Source of the DNA: an uncultured Pelagibacteraceae bacterium
Lineage (GTDB): Bacteria > Pseudomonadota > Alphaproteobacteria > Pelagibacterales > Pelagibacteraceae
NCBI GenBank assembly: GCA_902629575.1
Contig: CACORJ010000001.1
Span: 124,001 to 188,000 of the forward strand
DNA: 64,000 nt
Reading direction: 5' to 3'
Each line of letters starts with the position of its first letter. The first letter of the stretch is position 1. The notes under the pieces are model-generated. The model ran no database searches. It was not told where the DNA came from and saw only the letters and a list, made by a program, of their open reading frames with translations. The translations under genes were made by a program, and so were the position numbers. Shown piece after piece: positions 59,653 through 64,000 of the stretch.

Positions 59653-60618
59653 TTATTTTATAGTATTAAGAAGATTATGGATGTGTATTACTCCAATAGT
59701 TTTTTTTCTATTTTCTTTACTATAAACACAGATATTTGTAATTTTTTTTTTGTTCATTAGATTAAGAACGTCAGTTGCTAATGTATTTTTTTCAACTATA
59801 TATGGCTTTTTTGTCATGAATTTTTTTATTTTTAAATTATCAATGGTTTTTTTTGTTTGCATAAGTCTTTTTAAATCACCGTCAGTAAACACGCCGGCAT
59901 TTAAACCTTCATCATTAGTGAGCACTAAAAAACCTAGTTTCTTTGAATTTAAAATTTTCAATGCTTTTTTCATAATTACATTTTGATTTACAAAAGGTAT
60001 CCTATTTTTTGTTAACATAACATCCTGAGCTGTTTTCAATTTATTACCTAAGTTTCCTGCTGGGTGAAATTTTTTGAAATCCATTTTTCCAAATTTCTTT
60101 TTTTCCATTGATGCAATCGATAATGCATCACCTAAACATAATTGAGCAGTTGTACTTGAAGTCGGAACGATTCCAAATCCGGATTCTTTTACCTCTGGTA
60201 TAAGTAATTTAATATTTGAGGATTTATAGAGAACTGAGTTTTTGTTAGATACTATTCCGATCAAAGTAATTTTATTTGATTTTGCATATTTTATTATTTC
60301 TTTCAGCTCATTCGTATTTCCTGAATAACTTATTAATATTATCAAATCTTGGTTTGTAATTCTTCCTAGATCACCGTGAGAACAATCATTTGCAGAAATT
60401 GAAAATGATGGAGTTCCGACTGAAGATAATGTAGAGGAAATTTTAGAAGCTATTTTTCCACTCTTACCCACACCACATAAGATAACTTTTGATTTACAAT
60501 TAGAAATTGCTTTTACAGCTTCATTGAAAGATTGATTTATTGAATTTTTTAATTTTTTTAAAGCTCTAATTTGTAGGTCGATAACTTCATTACCAATTTC
60601 ATTTATTTGTTTTTTCAT
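59653..60618 (-). CDS. kdsD: Arabinose-5-phosphate isomerase (SIS-CBS)
   Basis: 321 residues. N-terminal SIS sugar isomerase domain (VILCGVGKSGKIASKISSTL, the SHGDLGRI, PTSSTTAQLCLGDALS) and two C-terminal CBS domains (KTAQDVMLTKNRIPFVNQN, FTDGDLKRLMQ, MNKKKITNICVY). KdsD converts ribulose-5-P to arabinose-5-P, the first step of KDO synthesis for LPS. The position next to lptC supports this. One nucleotide separates it from rnd. Confidence 0.9.
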   Translation of the reverse strand: MKKQINEIGNEVIDLQIRALKKLKNSINQSFNEAVKAISNCKSKVILCGVGKSGKIASKISSTLSSVGTPSFSISANDCSHGDLGRITNQDLIILISYSGNTNELKEIIKYAKSNKITLIGIVSNKNSVLYKSSNIKLLIPEVKESGFGIVPTSSTTAQLCLGDALSIASMEKKKFGKMDFKKFHPAGNLGNKLKTAQDVMLTKNRIPFVNQNVIMKKALKILNSKKLGFLVLTNDEGLNAGVFTDGDLKRLMQTKKTIDNLKIKKFMTKKPYIVEKNTLATDVLNLMNKKKITNICVYSKENRKKTIGVIHIHNLLNTIK

Positions 60619-60619
60619 T

Positions 60620-61231
60620 TTAATGTGACCAGATATCTTCTTTAAATAAGGCTAAATCAAGTTCAACTCTTGTTTTTAAAAATTTTAAACAATTTTGATA
60701 AAGTTCAATTCTGTTCTCTCTTTTTAAAATTTTATTTAATTCATCATGGATTTTATGAAGATACACAACATCATTAGCACAATATTTAAGTTGAGCTGGA
60801 GTTAACTCCCCACCGAAATCTGAATTTTGAAATTGTTTACTTATATCAATATTAACAAATTCTTTTATAAGTGTTTTAAGAGAATGATTATCTGAATAAG
60901 ATCTAGCCAATTTAGAAGCTATTTTTGTATCTAAGATATTATTAGTTTCAGTCTTGAGATAATATTTTATGTGAGCTAAGTCAGCTCTACCATAATGAAA
61001 AATTTTAGTAATGTTTTTGTCCGATAGAATACTAACTAAGTTTGGAGCGCTGTAAGTCTCTCTATTAAGTTGAATTATATGTGCATCGGAGTTTCCAGAC
61101 GATAATTGAATTAAACACAATGGGTCTCTTCTTACATTTAGACCCATAAATTCTCCATCTATCGCTATTACATTGCCTAACTTATAATCATCTGGTAAAT
61201 CAAATTTGTGAACTTTAATATCAATATTCAT
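60620..61231 (-). CDS. rnd: Ribonuclease D-like DEDDy 3'-5' exonuclease, short form
   Basis: 203 residues carrying the DEDDy exonuclease: VIAIDGEFMGL (Asp, Glu), FHYGRADLAHI, and YCANDVVYLHKIHDEL (Tyr and Asp). Full-length RNase D has about 375 residues with two HRDC domains; these are missing, a form common in alphaproteobacteria. RNase D trims tRNA 3' ends. It lies upstream of kdsD in the usual order. Divergent from the NDUFA9-like gene with 17 nt between starts. Confidence 0.9.
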   Translation of the reverse strand: MNIDIKVHKFDLPDDYKLGNVIAIDGEFMGLNVRRDPLCLIQLSSGNSDAHIIQLNRETYSAPNLVSILSDKNITKIFHYGRADLAHIKYYLKTETNNILDTKIASKLARSYSDNHSLKTLIKEFVNIDISKQFQNSDFGGELTPAQLKYCANDVVYLHKIHDELNKILKRENRIELYQNCLKFLKTRVELDLALFKEDIWSH

Positions 61232-61248
61232 TTTAGAAATATATATAT

Positions 61249-62220
61249 ATGAAACCTAAAAATTGTCTAATATTTGGTGGCAGCGGGCAGATAGGAAGGC
61301 ACTTAATAAGAAAACTAACAAAAAATAATATTGCTGTCACAGTGGTGACACGTAACATACATCAAAAAAGTTATATAATTAAGACCCAAGGAAATGCTGG
61401 ATATATAGAAATAGTTGAAGCAAATATCTATGATGAAGAAAAAATAAGGGAACTTTTCTCAAAAACAGATTTATGTATAAACTTAGTAGGAATTTTATTC
61501 GAAAAAAAGAAAGGTAACACTTTCTACAATATTCACACCCTTTTCCCATCTTTATTGGCAAAATTAGCAAAAGAATTTAAACTTAAGAACTTCATTCATT
61601 TATCCGCACTTGGGATAAACGAGGCAAAAGATAGTGATTATGCAAAAAGTAAACTAGAGGCAGAAAAAAATATTTTAGCAAATTTTCCGCTCTCAACAAT
61701 ATTAAGGCCTTCAGTTGTTTACTCAGTTGATGATAATTTCACTACATCATTTATGACTTTATTGAGTAGATTACCTTTTTTTCCGCTGTACTACTCCGGA
61801 CAAACTAAGTTTATGCCAATTCATTGTTCTGATTTAACCGAGATTATCTATCATGTAATTTCCAATAATATTAACTCAAATATTATTGAGTGTGTTGGCC
61901 CAGAGATAATCACATTTAAAAATATCATCGAAAGGTTATTAATATCTATTGACAAAAAAAGAATTTTATTACCTATGCCTCTTCCTTTAGCAACTTTATC
62001 TGCAAAAATATTTCAGCTTATGCCAAATCCTTTGCTTACGGAAGACCAATTAAGATTACTGAAATACGATAATGTACTGACATATAAATATAAAAGTAAT
62101 TTTGATTTAGGAGTTCCTAGCAAAAGAAATTTTGATGAGGAAGTAAAAAAATATTCTTATATGTGGCGCAAAGGTGGACAGTTTTCAACTGAAAAATATA
62201 TTTCCAAAGAAAATAAGTAA
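61249..62220 (+). CDS. NDUFA9-like SDR protein (complex I-associated family)
   Basis: 323 residues of the atypical short-chain dehydrogenase family. Glycine loop IFGGSGQIGRHLIRKL, NLVGILFEKKKGNTFYNIHT, then IHLSALGINEAKDSDYAKSK (Tyr-Lys pair) and ILRPSVVYSVDDNF. Alphaproteobacterial relatives are named complex I NDUFA9 subunit family protein, though many bind nucleotide without known catalysis. It converges with gcrA with 12 nt between stops. Confidence 0.85.
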   Translation: MKPKNCLIFGGSGQIGRHLIRKLTKNNIAVTVVTRNIHQKSYIIKTQGNAGYIEIVEANIYDEEKIRELFSKTDLCINLVGILFEKKKGNTFYNIHTLFPSLLAKLAKEFKLKNFIHLSALGINEAKDSDYAKSKLEAEKNILANFPLSTILRPSVVYSVDDNFTTSFMTLLSRLPFFPLYYSGQTKFMPIHCSDLTEIIYHVISNNINSNIIECVGPEIITFKNIIERLLISIDKKRILLPMPLPLATLSAKIFQLMPNPLLTEDQLRLLKYDNVLTYKYKSNFDLGVPSKRNFDEEVKKYSYMWRKGGQFSTEKYISKENK

Positions 62221-62232
62221 AGTTAAATTTGA

Positions 62233-62727
62233 TTAACCAGACTGAATTTTTTTTTCTATAAATTCTGGTACTTCATCTTTATCCGATATTTCCTCTTTTT
62301 TACCCTTAGGTTGATAGGCATACAATAGATGAAGTTTACAATATGAAAAATCTTTTAATGAAGATCTACCACAAAAATAAAAATTAGACTCATCAGGATG
62401 TCCAATTGGCCATTTACAAGAATTTTCGTCCAATTCCTCTAATTGTTTTGGATTTTCTGGTTCGAAATCTTTTTCAATTATCAAAGATTGAAATTTACTT
62501 TTTCTTCCTCTTTTAACTTTAACTCTACTATCTTTAATTGTAGCCTCAAAATTTTTATTTGTTGTTGCAGTTCTAGTTTTGATTTTGGCGGAGAGATTTA
62601 ATCTATGAGCTTTTCCAATAACAGCATTTCTACTAATACCACCTATAATTTCTGCAATTTGACTTGCTGTATTACCTTTCCCCCAAAGCTCTTTAAGTTT
62701 CGCAACTTTTTCTTCTGTCCAGCTCAT
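62233..62727 (-). CDS. gcrA: GcrA family cell-cycle regulator
   Basis: 164 residues. GcrA works with sigma70 at promoters bearing methylated GANTC sites in Caulobacter and its relatives. N-terminal helix-turn-helix SWTEEKVAKLKELWGKGNTA and IGGISRNAVIGKAHRL are characteristic; a central basic linker follows, then a C-terminal cysteine/histidine cluster (CKWPIGHPDESNFYFC, YCKLHL) likely to bind zinc. A zinc-type tail is common in GcrA. Divergent from argD. Confidence 0.93.
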   Translation of the reverse strand: MSWTEEKVAKLKELWGKGNTASQIAEIIGGISRNAVIGKAHRLNLSAKIKTRTATTNKNFEATIKDSRVKVKRGRKSKFQSLIIEKDFEPENPKQLEELDENSCKWPIGHPDESNFYFCGRSSLKDFSYCKLHLLYAYQPKGKKEEISDKDEVPEFIEKKIQSG

Positions 62728-62730
62728 TTT

Positions 62731-62744
62731 TACAATATGTTGTA
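62731..62744. repeat. Inverted repeat TACAATATGTTGTA upstream of gcrA
   Basis: TACAA-TATG-TTGTA, a 5-bp inverted repeat starting 4 nt before the gcrA ATG, within its 5' leader. The half-site TACAATAT recurs at 62762-62769. An operator for autoregulation is possible but the sequence is simple AT-rich DNA. Confidence 0.3.
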
Positions 62745-62764
62745 TAAAAAATATTTATAAGTAC

Positions 62765-62794
62765 AATATAATGATAAATAAAACTAGTTAACAA
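62765..62794 (-). promoter_or_regulatory. gcrA: Candidate promoter of gcrA
   Basis: Minus strand TTGTTA (62794-62789), 18-bp spacer, TATATT (62770-62765). The predicted start near 62758 leaves a leader of about 30 nt. The spacer region 62728-62917 (190 nt) also holds a GANTC site (GAATC, 62860-62864) and otherwise nothing I can name. Confidence 0.35.
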
Positions 62795-62917
62795 GTAATT
62801 ATTAAGACTTATCAACAATATTTAAATACTAAAAAAATAAAATATTACAATCGTTACTTGAATCTATTTAATTTGTTTATAAGAGAATTGTGAAAAAAAA
62901 AAAATTTTAATTTATTT

Positions 62918-64000
62918 ATGAGTTTTTTGGCTAGTAATTATAAGAGAAGAAATTTATCTTTTAAAAAAGGTAAAGGGTCTTATTTGTTTTCTACAAGTGG
63001 GAAAAAATATCTTGATTTCTTAAGTGGTATAGCCGTTAATACTCTAGGTCATTCTAACCCAAGATTAATCAAAGCTTTAAATGCACAAGCAAAAAAAGTC
63101 TGGCATGTATCAAATTCTTTTCAAATACCTGAAGGTGAGATTTTAGCAAAAAAATTAGCAAAAAAAACTTTTGCTGATAAAGTGATATTTGTCAATTCCG
63201 GGGCAGAAGCTAACGAAACAGCAATTAAAATTGCTAGAAGATATTTTTATTCAATAGGAAAACCTTATAAAAACAGAATTTTATGTATAAAAAATTCATT
63301 TCATGGAAGAACATTAGCAAATATTTTTGCAAGTGGATCTAAAAAAATGACAGAAGGTTTTGGACCAAAAGTAAATGGTTTTGATCATTTTAATTATTCT
63401 GATTTAAATTCTTTAAGAAAAAAAGTTACGAAAAATACTGCGGGTATTTTTTTTGAAACAGCTATGGGTGAGTCTGGCATAAAAGTACATACAAAAAAAT
63501 TTCTTAGAGAAGTAAAGAAAATTTGCATAGAAAAAAATATTCTTCTTATATTAGACGAAGTTCAGTGTGGAATAGGACGATCAGGGAAATTTTTTGCTTA
63601 TGAATATGCAAAAGTAAAACCTGACATTGTACCAATAGCAAAAGGGATAGGAGGAGGTTTTCCAATCGGAGCTGTTTTAATGACAAAAAAAGTTTCAAAT
63701 TGTATGGTTCCCGGAACACATGGAAGTACATATGGAGGAAATCCTTTAGCAATGGCCATCGGAAATGTTATTATGGATGAAGTTTTTAAAAAAGGATTTT
63801 TAAATAATGTAAGAAAAAATTCTAAATATTTTCTAGGGAAATTAAATTCTTTAAAAAATAAATATCCAAAAATCATTAAAGAAATAAGAGGAATTGGACT
63901 TTTGATAGGAATTCAAGTTAGTGTAGATTTAGAGAATTTTATAAATAAGCTTACTCAGAATAAACTTCTAACCATAAGAGCAGCTGAAAATGTTGTTAGA
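62918..64000 (+). CDS. argD: Acetylornithine aminotransferase, 3' end outside window
   Basis: 361 residues are visible from ATG 62918 to the end of the window, with the frame open. Class III PLP aminotransferase: LFSTSGKKYLDFLSGIAVN, NSGAEANETAIKIAR, FHGRTLANIFAS, ILLILDEVQCGIGRSG, PLP-lysine in PIAKGIGGGFPIGAV, and GTHGSTYGGNPLA. It converts acetylglutamate semialdehyde to acetylornithine; the related enzyme may also transaminate succinyl-diaminopimelate. argF typically follows. About 30-40 residues should be missing. The motif usually EPxQGEGG reads ETAMGESG here. Confidence 0.92.
   Translation, partial: MSFLASNYKRRNLSFKKGKGSYLFSTSGKKYLDFLSGIAVNTLGHSNPRLIKALNAQAKKVWHVSNSFQIPEGEILAKKLAKKTFADKVIFVNSGAEANETAIKIARRYFYSIGKPYKNRILCIKNSFHGRTLANIFASGSKKMTEGFGPKVNGFDHFNYSDLNSLRKKVTKNTAGIFFETAMGESGIKVHTKKFLREVKKICIEKNILLILDEVQCGIGRSGKFFAYEYAKVKPDIVPIAKGIGGGFPIGAVLMTKKVSNCMVPGTHGSTYGGNPLAMAIGNVIMDEVFKKGFLNNVRKNSKYFLGKLNSLKNKYPKIIKEIRGIGLLIGIQVSVDLENFINKLTQNKLLTIRAAENVVR

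Noticed and set aside
62860..62864. GANTC (CcrM/GcrA-type) methylation site upstream of gcrA and argD
   Set aside because: One GAATC in 190 nt is about what chance predicts; no clustering or placement at a good -10/-35.

Overview
The window is AT-rich, almost gapless chromosomal DNA whose gene content and gene order point to an alphaproteobacterium of the SAR11 / Pelagibacterales type. The evidence is: alphaproteobacterial marker families (GcrA, the RegB redox kinase, DUF2948 between murA and hisD, an NDUFA9-like complex I protein, a J-domain/CobS/CobT/BolA neighbourhood); the clusters trpF-trpB-trpA-accD-folC, rpmH-rnpA-yidD-yidC-argB and rpsA-ihfB; a tRNA-His with A73 and no encoded G-1; and extreme streamlining, with many 1-47 nt gene overlaps and no gene-free stretch above 300 bases. 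The species assignment is inference.

Layout. 1-6250: glutamate synthase large subunit (5' end outside the window), a convergent alpha/beta hydrolase and a family 4 glycosyltransferase. 6251-14663: a translation block, thrS-infC-rpmI-rplT-pheS-pheT-lepA. 14673-16383: two surface-glycan-type glycosyltransferases flanking tRNA-Ser(GGA). 16613-25113: gyrB, a RegB-type kinase, then cobT-cobS-J-domain protein (minus), bolA (plus) and aroB-aroK (minus). 25171-29311: a 59-residue membrane protein, a large exported alpha-helical protein, then def-fmt-truA. 29291-36715 (minus): one long operon rpmH-rnpA-yidD-yidC-argB-HAD nucleotidase-dapD-dapE-HDAC-like deacylase, followed by a SET-domain methyltransferase. 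36807-42081: a TVP38-type membrane protein, tRNA-Thr, two tiny basic proteins, dcd-murA-DUF2948-hisD-infA, tRNA-Phe and a cold-shock protein. 42082-45543: a small ORF between two terminators, then tRNA-His with hisS-hisZ-hisG. 45670-49316: an unusual nuclease cluster (RmuC, PD-(D/E)XK nuclease, ExoI-like exonuclease) and a thioredoxin. 49313-61231 (minus): rnd-kdsD-lptC-lptB-aroA, then rpsA-ihfB-pyrF-trpF-trpB-trpA-accD-folC. 61249-64000: NDUFA9-like protein, GcrA and the start of argD.

The genes are mainly core functions: translation, amino-acid biosynthesis (Trp, His, Arg, Lys/DAP, shikimate), cell-envelope synthesis, and membrane-protein insertion. I found no mobile element, CRISPR array, prophage or recognised riboswitch. 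The least ordinary signals are: (1) three tRNAs (Phe, His, Thr) with non-canonical T-loops in which positions 18/55 and 54/58 appear to change together while all stems stay paired; (2) a SET methyltransferase beside an HDAC-fold deacylase; (3) the RmuC / PD-(D/E)XK / ExoI cluster next to trx-folC; (4) several conserved alphaproteobacterial clusters with one member missing (cmk, lptA, engB); and (5) four short genes of 29-59 residues in tight operon or terminator contexts. Most of the window is ordinary core genome, and I see no clear large undescribed system.
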